A stretch of 64,000 bases of DNA from assembly GCA_020726505.1 (NCBI GenBank), contig JAHLEZ010000024.1:558001-622000 (forward strand), read 5' to 3'. Below, piece by piece: positions 26,412-37,432 of the stretch; position 1 is the stretch's first letter, and each line of letters opens with the position of its first letter. The DNA comes from Leptodontidium sp. MPI-SDFR-AT-0119 (lineage: Eukaryota; Ascomycota; Leotiomycetes; Helotiales; Leptodontidiaceae). The translations under genes and the position numbers were made by a program. Below the pieces are notes generated by a model that did no database searches, was not told where the DNA came from, and saw only the letters and a list, made by a program, of their open reading frames with translations.

Positions 26412-26606
26412 TGTCGTGTAAAAGAACAAGTATTAGCTCAGGGGTTTAAAAGATTTTATAATTAGATGAGGTTTTAGAAAGTGTGTTTAAAGATTAATTA
26501 AATTAAGTGTTTTCCTCTTAAAGAGAGGAACTAGAGACTAGGTTTATATACCTGGAGTGCTTACGCAAGTATACACTAGACTAAAGAACTACGCTAGTGC
26601 GCGACA
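26412..26606 (-). repeat. Copia-1 5' LTR
   Basis: 195 bp; upstream LTR with respect to the minus-strand gag-pol. Followed by the second ACTTC duplication at 26607-26611. Confidence 0.88.
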
Positions 26607-26940
26607 ACTTCTTAAGAGCCTACAAAGTAGTCTTACTTAATGTCTAATATATTTTATTTTTAGCACCAACTTATTAGTCCCCGAATTCTCTATTAGTCAG
26701 TTATAAGTTGAGTCGATTTTTGTGTCAGTTAGTCAGTTGAGAATATATCTTCAACTAATAACTGACTTACTGACTTATTAGCCAGCCTAGTACGAACGAC
26801 GGGAACTTGCAGAAATCCGATGGATTAATAGTCAAGATAACCCGGCGGATGCGATAACGAAGTCAAACCCGAACAAAAGCTTAGAAAAGCTGATTAATAA
26901 CAATTAAATTGTCGTACGAATAAAAGGATAAGTTAAGAGG

Positions 26941-28565
26941 GAAAAGAAAGTAGAGCTAAGGGAGGAATAGTATTATACAATATAATAGTTTCATTTATTA
27001 AATACGTGTTTTTATTTCACTTTAGTCACTTATTTAAATACTATACGAAATAGTAATTATATATTTCTCGATTAAATAAATAATATCTAATACGACAATT
27101 TAACAACAGATTAATGAAGGGAAATCTCTATTAGTTTCCTTTGTATAAGCTCTTATATAAAGTACTTATCTTAAGCATTATATAAAGGTTAAAGATAAAC
27201 TTAAGTCTATTTACTTAAAGGGAGCCTCTATATAATGCCTAGAAACTTGGCTATAAAAAGGAATTGTGCTTGTAAATAAAAGGGAATATAAAAGATACGT
27301 ACGAAGTTATAAGACGATTAGAGTATCTTTAAATCTATCTTCTATTAAGCCCCTTCGTATAAGTCTAATAATAAGCCCTTGTAGTGCCCTTTATATAATA
27401 ATTACTTAAACTTTATTACTCTTGTTTCTTAAACTTCTGTTTTTAAATAATAAGCCTTTAAGAGGGGGATTATAACGAGCGGCATAATCTCGCCACTTAT
27501 AGTTACTATAGTTATCCCCGAAATGACCTTAAATTAAAATATAATTAAGGAAAGGCGTTAAGCTACGCCGGGAATATTTAGTATAAGAAACAACTTAGAC
27601 AATACCTCTCGATTAAATTAAGAGGGCATTAATATACGAAGGCCGATATATTATAAGCTACTAGGGTGTAATGCGCCTTTATATAAAGGCGATATTACGT
27701 CCTAGTATAATTAAGACTATTTATTATAACGTATTATAATATAACAGGCCTAGTTACTGCCCGCTAATAATAAGTATAAGCTAGGCGTTAGCGTTATTAG
27801 TAGCTAGCGCGGCATTAACGGCGTTAAAGAGAATAAGGGCCTTATATAATATTAGTTCTTAAACAAAAGGACTAGAGGTTTGTATAAGAAGCTATATCCT
27901 AGGGATAAAGGCTAGCTCGTATAAAGAGAAAAAGACTAATATTATGTAGTGTAGTGTAGTGTAGTGTAATGTAGTTACGTAGGCGTTAGTACTACTTCAT
28001 TAATATTACAGCAGTTGTGCGAAGCTAGTCTCGAGGGGGTAGACTTCGTACGAGGGAGAATACTCACTTGGGTAGTGGTGGTGGTGTTGTGGCCTATAGA
28101 AGACCTTTCGTTAGTATACAGTGACAACGAATTAGATTACCTTATAAGTAAGGCGGAAAAAAGAGACGCCGATTCGTACGAGGCTATTTCAGGTCGTATA
28201 AAGAATATCTAAGGAAAAGGAGAGTTATATAAAGAAGAAAAAGGGGACTTACTATTACTACTATTATTATTGTTATTAATTAAAGAAAAAGAGAAAAAGA
28301 AGAGAAGAGGAAATTTAGAAAATCTCTTTTGTGTGTAAGAAAAGCTAATAGTTAACTAATAAGAGACGTATAAGGAAGGAACGAAGTCGTTCCTTCCTAA
28401 AGTAGTCACTATTTAATATAGCGAGCTAAAGTCATATAAGGCACGTGCTTTATATAAAGGGAGAAAAGGAGCTAAAGATAATGTACTAAGTTACGTGCAC
28501 TTCGTATAAAAAAAGAAAAAAAGAAAGTAAGAGAGTTTTTTCTTCTAACAAAAAAAAGTTATTAG
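26941..28565 (+). other. Copia-2 pol-to-LTR spacer with ORF traces
   Basis: About 1.6 kb separates the end of Copia-2 pol from its right LTR. One plus-strand frame (27475-28212) has only RIP-type stops and its last 65 codons are unbroken (28015-28209, including DNELDYLISKAEKRDADSYE). A minus-strand frame over 27680-27220 is also unusually open. I cannot decide which, if either, was coding. A (GTGTA)n microsatellite lies at about 27943-27968. Confidence 0.35.
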
Positions 28566-28839
28566 TGTTAAGATAGCCTTAGTTAAGGGGCATTCTCTTA
28601 CTTTAATAGCTTCTAAAAATAGTCGTCTCTCTTGGCCTAATAAAGCTTAATTTTATACTTTGCCTCTTAGTTTCGTACGAGTAATACTTATACGAGTTAC
28701 GGGGTTAAGTACTTAATATATTTAAGGTAGCTTTCCCTTTCGTACGAAAGGGACACACAGAATATACTTAATCAAACTTCACTTATTATATTCTTTATTA
28801 CCCCGATATCAGGTATCGAACCTTGGTTAGGTACTAACA
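28566..28839 (+). repeat. Copia-2 right LTR
   Basis: 274 bp, ends TACTAACA. It retains more CG/CA than the left LTR. Unique gene-bearing DNA of normal composition starts immediately after it. Confidence 0.85.
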
Positions 28840-29108
28840 GTCATTGAGCGATTACACCACTTTTCTCAAATTAGATACTAATCTGGAATATACCTACAAC
28901 CCTTAAAGATCAATATCTCACTATTATAATGTGACTTCCATACTATAAATAGATATAATGTAGGGACTGAAGCGGTTAGTACAAGCGCCCAGCCGAAGCG
29001 ACAGTAAAGCTTGGCTGATTTGGCTACCTCCCAACCTCCAATCTCCGACATTATTCTAACCAAGACAACCGCACCATTATTTCTTCTTCAAATAACACAT
29101 GTTGAGCC

Positions 29109-30018
29109 ATGCAGTCAATTGCCGTCACGACTAGAAGGCTTATAATATTCTCGCGACCTTCTTTACCTCTTCGTCGTATTCCTTCACTTCACGCCTGCTT
29201 CATAACCCGCGCTTCGTCATCATCAGCTCATGCGCCCATTGCCAGTACCATATCGACATCGTCCCTAGTGCGCGATAACTCGAATTCCGAAATGGACGAT
29301 ACGAATGAGGAGGATTGGGCTAGACACGTAGCCGATGAGTGCGATACCAGCAACTATGCACCTGACATCACTTGCACAGTGGGCACGATAGCTTACCGAC
29401 AGAGCTATAGCAATTGTTCTGACTCGAAATGGGCGGCGTTCAAAGAAACATTTGAGGCTTTGGTGATGAAGCGGTGGACACGGGACGCGGAAGCAGGCCG
29501 TGATCCTAGGGGCATGAGGCATAGATGGCAGGTGTTTTGGGTAGAGGATGAGAAGCTGGAGGGGAAGAGCATGGCGAAGCTGAGAGAGTTTGTACCCATC
29601 TTCCAAGACTTTGTCCGACTTAAACCTTTCACTACAGAAGTTTATTGATATGATATTACAAGACTTGCTAATAGTTCGCAGTATTTGGCAACAAAGAACC
29701 AGAATCCGAACCGAGTGGCCAACCCCGCACTTTTTTCTCATGATCAATGACGAAGTTGTTGATTCTGTGCTGAGACAGGCCACAGAATCGCAAATGCCGT
29801 TCGTCTATGCGATAGATCCAGAGTATGGTCCTTTGGAGGAAGCAGAACAGGATGAGGATGATACAGTGTACAAGGGCTATCTAACTGTTGCGGTGGAGGT
29901 GGTACCTACCTTCTGGTGCGAGGGCGGGCTCGATGCAGGGATGGCAATGGAAGAATTCGGACAGTCCGATAGACTGATAACGGACTCGTTCTACATTATG
30001 CTTCTCAAATCCAACTAA
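29109..30018 (+). CDS. uncharacterised fungal protein, 271 aa
   Basis: Two exons, 29109-29587 and 29682-30018, joined by a 94-bp intron (GTTTGT donor, TTGCTAATAG branch region, GCAG acceptor). Splicing links MAKLR to DIWQQRTRIRTEW in frame. Without it the first frame stops at 29648. The first 55 residues are rich in Arg, Ser and Thr and poor in acids (TTRRLIIFSRPSLPLRR), which could be a mitochondrial targeting sequence. The rest is soluble and acidic, with KRWTRDAEAGRDPRGMRHRW and FFLMINDEVVDSVL. It resembles a loosely conserved group of unnamed fungal proteins carrying RGMRH-W and a V-D-E strand, from memory only. No catalytic motif is seen. The start codon is only 270 bp from the transposon edge, so the promoter may overlap the repeat. 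Confidence 0.7.
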
Positions 30019-30088
30019 ATTTCATGGGCCTGTTTGACATTACAACATATATTCCACGTCGCGGAACTTAATGGCCAGGTTATCTTGT

Positions 30089-33000
30089 TCATGACACCCC
30101 AACACAATACGCTTCATCAACCTAAAGATTCTCGCAATTTGAACCCACAGCTGGATTCCAGGTGTAGAAAGTTGCAAATGTGAGTCCGTACTCTGTTAAG
30201 ATTGCGCTACATGAGCCATCTATTTCATGTCGCAGTTAGCCTTCGCTCGCCTAAGAGAGTATGCCTTTCTATTGAGACTCACCACTGGGGACAACAGTGT
30301 ATTTGTTGCAATTTGCAACAATTCCCGTCTGTGTTGGCGCAGGAGGGGTGACAGATGAAACGGTTGTCGCGGTACTTGGAGCGGCAACGCAATAGGTGGT
30401 ATCAAGCCATAAGTTAGCACATCCGCTCCCAACTGCTGGGTTCCAGCTGTAAAACTGAGCAAATGTGATTCCGAATGCTGCCTGAATTGAGACACATCCA
30501 TCGCCTGATTTAGTCACGTAGTATTTCGTGCATGAAGATATCGTTCCAGACTGCGCTGGAGCTGCTACGCAGTATGTAGTGTCCAGCCAAAGATTTTGAC
30601 AATCGTCTCCAACGGCTGGATTCCAGGCATAGAACTGCGCAAACGATATTCCGAATGCTGACGTGATTGAACTACAGCCATCTCCAGACTTGGCGATATA
30701 ATACTGGCTGCACGAGGCAGCAATCCCTGTTTGTGTTGGCGCTGTAGCAGGAGCACTCGTTGTGGCTGTGACTGATGTGGTGGAGGTAGGCCCGGAAACA
30801 CAATAGGCGTTTCCGATGATGAGAAGTGAACAGTCGCTCTTTATTGCTGGGTTCCAACCAAGAAACTGTACAAATGTGATGCTGAATGTATCTTGAATGC
30901 TGGAACAAGAGTCGCCTGTGACTGCAGTATACAATCGAAGACAGCCAGAAGTCATTCCAGATTGGGTCGGGGCAGGAGAGGAAATTGCTGTACTCGTCGA
31001 AGAGTGGGCTCCAACACACACTGATCTATATTTCCACGACTCGAGATTTGCGTAAAGTCCTGAGCAGTCGGCTAAAACCCAGGCATTCAAACTCACAAGC
31101 TGCGCTAGCGTGAGGTTGTAAGACCTCGCGAAGTCAATACATGGCACATCTGAAGTTTACAAATCAGCTACGACTTCGGATTCGCTCCGAACAGCACCTA
31201 CATTGAGCATCACCTCCATATACAGTTCCATATGCATTGCAGCTAGCAGAGGTCCCTCCTGGGGCATCAGTGGCTGAGGACTCGATGTAGGGGTTGATCA
31301 CAGATGCTATAGAGGAAGTAGCTATTGTCCGAATATTAGTCCTCGCAACATGAAATCGGGAAAATATTGGTTCAAATCATGACTTACTTGCTGTGGGCTC
31401 GTTCTTAGCAACACAGTAGCGGAATCCGGGCACAAGGGCGCAGTTGGCGAGGTCCTGTGCGGAAAGGGACGGATTCCAGGCCAGGAGATCAGCCAAGGAA
31501 ATTTCTTCCACTTCAGAAATCCAGACACATTCATTTATGCCAGCTTCCAAAGCCAGAAAGGATTCTTCAGTACTGTTCAGAGACCGGTATTCTTTGTACC
31601 CATAGCAATTTGATGCGGTGCCAGTAGCGAGCGGTTCCAAAGCGGAGATTGTGATGTTGCCGACGATTCTTGCACCTGCACTCCAATACGAAGCAGTTGG
31701 GTAGGATCCGAGGTCCGAGAAGCACGTTGATGGTGCGGAGGTTTGAAGGCAAGGGTTTCCAGCTGCAGTACCCCCGTATGATGTATACGTTTGGATAGCC
31801 CCAACAGCTGCGATACAGTAGCTCTCACCAGCAAATAGGTTGGTGCAATTCGCATTAATCCCGGTACTAGCACGGATTAGATCGTTGCTTCGGCCATCAT
31901 ATACTTTAGGGTAAAACTTACTTCAGAAAATAGAAATCCGTTAATGAGATACCCTGCTAGATGGATATTCCTGCGCAATTGTGTCCGGACTGCACAAGGT
32001 AATATTTGCCACAATTCTGGTTCGTACCGAGGGCGACATCCGTTGGAACGGGCCTGTGACCGTCAGAAACACTTCATCTAAGACCGTGTTGAGAAATACG
32101 AAGAGACTCACACAGGTGTTGTGGCACTAACTGGAGGGGCAGTGCTGATTGGAAACGTAAAACCGCCGATTGGGCTTACACAAATAACTGTTCCGATGAG
32201 CTGGTCTAGGTTTCCACAGCCCATGTTGATGTTGGGGTTCCATGACATGAGCTGGGTGAGCGCAACCTCACTAGCGATGGCGGAGATGATACTACGGCAA
32301 GTATCGCCTTCAAGGACTTTATATCTGGTTTGTCGAAAGATTAGTCATATATGAACCCAGATCAATCCAGGTAGTAGAGCATTAGATCGTCGTTTGCTTG
32401 AACGAAGCCCAAGAGCGAACTACACGAGCAAACAATACTAGATTCCACAAAAAAAAAAAAAAAACTTACACATGGCATTGTTCTGGGAGACAAACTGATT
32501 TTCCAACCGCGGGGAAGTTAGCACAGTATGCTTCCAAATTGTTCTCGTAGAGCAGGGCGAAGGTTGAAACATTATTGGCTTGTGCAACTGAGTTGCAGTC
32601 GTCCACGCCATTGATCGTATGGCGTGCATGATTTTGTTGATGGCGGTGCAGTTACTGTCGAAGTACTGTCGAGAGCTAATGGTGTTGGGACAATATATGC
32701 GTAGCCAGTAGCACCACAACTAGCAGTTGCAGATGCAAAGTTGGCAGATTCTTCAGATAGAAACCCAAAGATTGAGCCAAGTTCCATTTGCTGGATCCCA
32801 AGGGCACAATCCGAGCATGATTGCTCTTGTGTTTCGATCGTCATATTGGCCCATGACTCAAATATCGACGCACAAAACTGCCCGGAGGTCCTGCCACACG
32901 AAAATTTAGTTTATGGATTTCTTCATTATTGGGAATCTGTCTTCATCTACTCACTTGTCCTTTCGACAGTAGATATCATAGTTATAGAGGTACTCTTCAG

Positions 33001-33346
33001 GCCTGTATCGTGCTGGATATGCTAACCCGCCTACTACGATTATATCGGACGATGTACAGGCCCCTGTGACTGAATCATGGTACATTTGCAGTGAGGACCT
33101 GCATGTTGGAATGCAGAGAGAAGTTAATTGTTCATTACTCAAGTACACGCTCGGGTCCCATATCGCAGTTGGAAGACTGTCATCGCAAATGATTGAGCCC
33201 CGAAGAGCACTCAAACAGGAATTTGTTAGGCCGGTGAAGTTCGCTTCCACCTCAGTATTGGAAAATTGCTGGGCCTGAGCGATTCGGAAAAGCAACAGAA
33301 GGCATGCTACAACAGACTCCAGTGGGCTGAAAATTGACATTGTCAT
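30089..33346 (-). pseudogene. secreted multi-LysM protein gene with three lesions
   Basis: Eight exons on the minus strand: 33346-32955, 32890-32470, 32324-32112, 32053-31922, 31866-31388, 31321-31202, 31149-30283 and 30219-30089. All have canonical GT-AG introns of 52-145 bp. The N-terminus has a signal peptide (LLLLFRIAQAQ). About eight LysM or LysM-like modules follow, best seen in exon 7 (YYIAKSGDGCSSI, FAQFYAWNPAVG, NLWLDTTYCVAAP). LysM modules bind chitin, and secreted fungal versions usually mask hyphal chitin or sequester fragments. Lesions: exon 2 changes frame inside the first LysM near 32610 (KSCTPY to TINGVDDC); TAG at 31957-31959 in exon 4 replaces a likely Gln; TAG at 30122-30124 in the last module replaces the Trp of NLW. 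Intact it would be about 915 residues. Sequence error cannot be excluded for the frameshift. Confidence 0.75.
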
Positions 33347-33589
33347 CTTGGATGTTTATTGAAGACAGTGAGTGGGAGTGGAACTTCTTCAGCGCTTCTC
33401 CTCGGTGTTAAGCCGCATCCCATCTAATGTACTGTTTGTATAGTGCGGGGCGGAAGCTCCTTGCTACTTGCGGTGGTTGGATAGTGGCATCAAGTGCCCC
33501 GGGTATAATTCGACAGTAGGGTTTGTGTAAGGTTCTCCCCAATTGTCATATAGATGTTCCGTAGATTGATCTCAAACTATCTACACAGT

Positions 33590-34096
33590 TAAATGGGCCC
33601 AAAGAAACAAGGCTTTGGTTTCAAACCTGCCTCAAGAACACCGAAAGCCTCACTTGAACGTCCAAAAGATTCCGCCAGAGATTTCACAAGGACCGTGACA
33701 CAGGTGGGAACACTGCTGCCATCATTCGGTCTCAGCTGACTATGCCATCAGACACTTCCGCAATCAATATTTTCCAGATGTGCCAACCTCGCCCAATTTC
33801 TCTGCACATGGCTATATGGCGGCCCGTTTCACTGTAGAGGGATCTCGCCGCCACTTGCCTCCTCCGGTATTTGGTTTTCACAGCTCAACTACCACATATT
33901 CTAAGATTCTCTTCTCGATCTTGCCTTACAGGAGTGCAGAATGGCACCTCTCGGGAAGATGCGGAGAGATGAAACTCTTACACAAATGGCACGTGTATAT
34001 TATGGATCAGCTCTGAGACGTCTGCATGCCGTGGCGGGAAGAGGGATACGGGACCATACAGCCTTGGCTGCTATCAATTTGATCTCCATGTATGAA
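33590..34096 (+). pseudogene. relic of fungal Zn2Cys6-type regulator domain
   Basis: A probable exon at 33932-34096 (acceptor TTACAG, donor GTATGT) reads RRDETLTQMARVYYGSALRR, then HTALAAINLISMYE. This matches the middle of the domain found in many fungal C6 regulators (x-YYGxAL-x-L ... ETLAAxxLLxxYE). An upstream frame (ADYAIRHFRNQYF) fits the preceding segment. No zinc cluster, start or consistent continuation was found after 34160, so I read it as a decayed fragment. Family recall only. Confidence 0.35.
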
Positions 34097-34417
34097 GTAT
34101 GTATCACGGTTGACCATTGGTACGGCTCTAATTCTTGTCAGTATTATGACTCATGACCAAGGAGACACAAACATACTCCACCTAGATGAGCTGTTTGAGA
34201 GTCAATACCGCAACCCAGGGATCCCGCGAGATTAGCGATGTCCCAGGGGCTAGCAGTCGTATCGAGGGCATGTGATGGAGCTTGGCTGCTGTTCTTGCTG
34301 TCATGGGATTCGTCATCTAGAAGCGGAGACTTAAAATTGGAAGAAATTGAAATCGCAAAGCGCATTTGTTGGTTTGAGCGACCGTACCATCGCCATCTTG
34401 TATACTAAGCATCTGTT

Positions 34418-36730
34418 CTAGAATCCAGCAAAATTATTTCCAGTCTCGTCATACTCTTCGATAAATCTTCGGCTTGCGAAAATATCTTCTACGGATTGGA
34501 AGTTCTCGAAGTTGTACAGTTGATCCAGTGACCAGTCTTGAATATCACCAGTGCTGAAGTTGACATTGTTTGCGAGCCCCGACCATGCTGGGCGTGTATC
34601 TGCTACCGCCATTGCGGTCCCAGAGATGTCCTGGTCGTACTGGAATGCATTTTCTGTTGATGTGCCAACACTAGGAGATACTTCGTTGACGCCATACTTC
34701 ATCTGGTCTAACTCCTGCTTGTCCTGGTCGTGCTGTATTCTTTCCGGCACAGGTTCTTGAGTCGGCTCCTGCGCAGGTGGATCTCGTGGCATATTCGGTG
34801 TCGTGGTCTTCGATCCTCCTTCTTTCACGAACACGGGACTCGAATCCAACATGCCGACCGTAAACTTCATAAACTCCGCAGCCTTACTACTGACCCTCAA
34901 AGTCCATCGGTATTCGGCAAGCTGCGACTTGTAGAATTCGGCTTCCTCGGGATTGTCGCTAGTTGCCCAGAGCAGACTTCCAAATGTGCCAATGATGGCA
35001 AGATTTACCTTGGAAGCAAAATACCAGAAGCTCTGTAGGTGCGCCGGCTCTAACTTTCCGACGAAATCAATTGCTGAAGTTAATCGAGCTTTTGCAGCAT
35101 TTCGCGTGATGTGCCGGAGTTGTTCGTCCATGTGTGTCGAGTCGAATCGGATTATTGCTCGATGTAATGTCACCTCAGCAGCGAAGTAAGCTAGGTGGAG
35201 TGAACCTACTTGGTGAGCACCTGAAGCATCATGCCGGGACATCGACTAACCTGTTGAGGAAAGTTTCCTCGCCCTCGTTTCACCGACTGCCAAGCTCTTG
35301 GGCAACTTTGAATGCCATTCTTTCAACTTTAGCTGTATGGGCTTCGCCAGTTCCAGCGTCAGCTTCATTGCGTTCTCGCTGTCACTACTGAGCTGGGCCA
35401 TTGCTTTGACAGTGAAGAATGTACCCAATATTTCCTTGAGGATTTCCGTCAATGAAATCATATGAATGAAGGTCAGGCGACCTGTCTCAATGTCTGAACT
35501 TCCTTCTTCCTCATCGTCATCTTCTGCAGTCTCCGGGAAATCCCTTGCTTCTACCGGGCGAACAGACCAGTCTTCTGAATGAATCAATGAAGGGCGGCCG
35601 TGTGTTAGAGATCCCCATTTGTCCTGCATGAAAAGTCCCCAAGCAAGTCGTTTTCTGAGACTCCGCTCCCATTCAGGAATCTTCCATTTCGAGCAATCGA
35701 GATGGAGCCCAAGATTCTGCGCCACTGCAACAAGCTGTCCCGTGAGAGCCCACGAGTCTCCATCTGGTCGTTGTAAAAGTAGAAGACCTGCCTGTACAGT
35801 GGAGAGCTTTGGTCTGTTGAGAACAACACTCATCATAGCAGGGGCCAGTTGCTCGAGTTTCTGGATGTCTGGTTTGGGAAGATTGACTAATTCAGGTGTG
35901 TACGACCACCAGTTTAGTGCGAGTATATACACAGCAGCCAGAACAGGCGGAGTAAACTCCCGATGTGTCCGTCCATACTTCTCGAGAAACACTTTCTTAT
36001 CGAAGATTGGGAAGCTGGGATGAATGATTCTGAAGTAGAGGTCGACCAGGGCACGACCATGTGGTTGAACGATACTCTCCACCAAGTCCAGATTTGCCAG
36101 TTCATCGTCGACTTCCGCTTGGCTTTCCGACTTCATGATGAAGTGTACATTGGGGCTAACCCTTCTCAATGTCCCCGGCATGCTGACATGTTCTCCTCGT
36201 CCATTAAATGGCGATAGATTGATGAGACGAACATCATATTCCGAAGTCTGTCCCAGGTATTGGCCATGTTGTCGATTCTGAAGTCCAAGGGTCTGTTTGA
36301 GGAGTGATGGTCCGGGAAGTGAGGTGTAGTCGTTTATGGGAGGTTTCGGCTGGCCACCTGCAAAAAAGTATAAGTAACAAATCAACTTTTTTCAAGCTGA
36401 TAGTAGATTCTTACTTCTGTCCGCATCAGGAGATCTATAGTGGGATGTCAGAACTGGCTTTGACTGGGCGCCGGAGACTGACCTCGGTTTAGCTGCATCG
36501 GGGCTGCTCTCATCCTCCACTCTCCGCCTCTTCCTCCTCTGTGGATTCTGTATGAATGTGCATTGTTCCGACCTCGACTGACACATAATACAAGTCTCCG
36601 TATCCTGTGGTATGATGCAGCGACTCTTGCGTCTCCGACATGCATCACAGGGCCTGTCTCTCCTTGTCCAGCCATTGACCGGGAGATTCGAGACATTAAT
36701 GTTGCCTCCCGCCGGCTGATTTGTTGCCAT
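34418..36730 (-). CDS. Zn2Cys6 transcription factor, TamA/Dal81-like
   Basis: Nuclear regulator of 736 residues in three exons: 36730-36415, 36357-35251 and 35205-34418. Introns are 57 bp (GTAAGA...TTTTTTGCAG) and 45 bp (GTTAGT...AAGTAG). Start: the first ATG, giving MATNQPAGG; upstream in-frame codons are TTG. The Zn2Cys6 cluster is CDACRRRKSRC...CIMCQSRSEQC at residues 26-55, followed by a basic QRRKRRR tail. The fungal transcription-factor domain follows (HPSFPIFDKKVFLEKYGRTH, QAGLLLLQRPDGDSWALT, AQNLGLHLDCSKW, GLFMQDKWGSLTHGRPS). This block resembles TamA/Dal81, co-regulators of nitrogen-source use, by my recall. An acidic Gln/Pro-rich C-terminus could activate transcription. Target genes are unknown. 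The neighbouring peptide-transporter relic is suggestive, but only by position. Confidence 0.85.
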
Positions 36731-37432
36731 AGGCAAAAGACCCCTGGTTTACCGCACTTCTGGAGGGTCCCTGGAGAGTGGGAGGTGTGGATGGCTGATA
36801 TCGCAGTTGTTGAAGTTTGTTGTGGATGTACGATTCGAGGTCGATCACGTGGAGATAAGCCAAGCGCTCGAGAAGCGCTAATCCAGAAGTGTCACATATT
36901 GCTTTTGCTCTCTCATCCTCCTGTCTTCAGCATACTTCTCCTCGCCCACTTCCTTTCAACGACCTCCTCTTCTCTCTTTCGACATTTTTCGGCTCTCGCA
37001 TTGTTGGCAATTCATCTCTCTGGGAAAGTAAGGTAAGGTACTGGGCAGTTTGCTCTGAACGCTCCCGCCACGTGACTCGGATGTCTTCAAAGTTTCGTTC
37101 AAGCCTCTCTTGATGCAGCGCTGCCATTCACTCAATGAAAAGCGTCGATTGAGCGATGATATTGGCGTGGCTTCCTACGCTGTTAACCCCTTTATTTGAA
37201 AGGGAAACGGTTGTGGATAAGGGTGCTGTTGGAACTGGTCTCCCGGTTTTCCACTTCTTGGGAAGTTGAAATCAGACTGGAAGCCCGAGCTGCCAATAAC
37301 TTTAAACTTACCCAAACCCGACCTTTTAGGAAATTGCGGAGTAGCCTCTATTAGAACGCCACAGCGCATGTACTTTCTGTCTGATGATTATGTCGTTCAA
37401 AGCTCACACGACATAGAATCCATGAGCTTGCT

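Larger units (their letters stand above)
17966..26606 (-). mobile_element. Copia-1: complete but RIP-degraded Ty1/copia element with extra antisense ORF
   Basis: Two 195-bp LTRs (17966-18160 and 26412-26606, TGTCGTG...GTGCGCGACA) and perfect ACTTC duplications (17961-17965 and 26607-26611) define an 8641-bp element inside the hAT. gag-pol runs on the minus strand. Gag-like sequence lies near 26100-25900. The RT/RNase H junction is near 21350-21050 (YLEKIARKFK, VSSVLYAA, NPGPKHFTA). The RNase H end is near 20600-20500 (LTKNLSRQKFELFRALLNF). Stops are TAA/TAG of the RIP type. Between the pol end (about 20480) and the 3' LTR (18160) lie 2.3 kb holding a plus-strand reading frame, described separately. 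Confidence 0.88.
14881..26789 (+). mobile_element. hAT DNA transposon with nested insertions
   Basis: Ends TAGGGTGGCC...GGCCAGCCTA-like (imperfect terminal inverted repeats), flanked by an 8-bp duplication, GTACAAAC at 14873-14880 and GTACGAAC at 26790-26797, which differ by one transition. Many CAGTTG/AGTCAGTT subterminal motifs occur on both sides. It splits the Copia-2 RNase H between SY and ERREL-type codons. Removing Copia-1 and one solo LTR with their duplications leaves about 3.0 kb, a normal size for hAT. The transposase relic is on the plus strand. RIP-degraded and inactive. Confidence 0.85.
8863..28839 (+). mobile_element. Copia-2: RIP-degraded Ty1/copia retrotransposon with nested insertions
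   Basis: Two 274-bp LTRs (8863-9136 and 28566-28839, TGTTAGG/TGTTAAG...ACTAACA) bound the element. No clean target duplication is visible. The internal region carries a pol relic on the plus strand whose stops are TAA/TAG of the kind RIP makes from CAA, CAG and TGG. Visible parts are an integrase C-terminal stretch at 12290-12560, reverse transcriptase at 13078-13240 and on from 13550 (NRTI, QRLILAL), RNase H at 14705-14880 (SLYECLVKLGT, MALR) and the pol end at 26798-26940 (RRELAEIRWIN, NPADAITKS). A run of A before the right LTR (about 28549) could be the polypurine tract. Removing the two solo LTRs and the hAT with their duplications leaves about 7.45 kb. Inactive. Confidence 0.85.
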
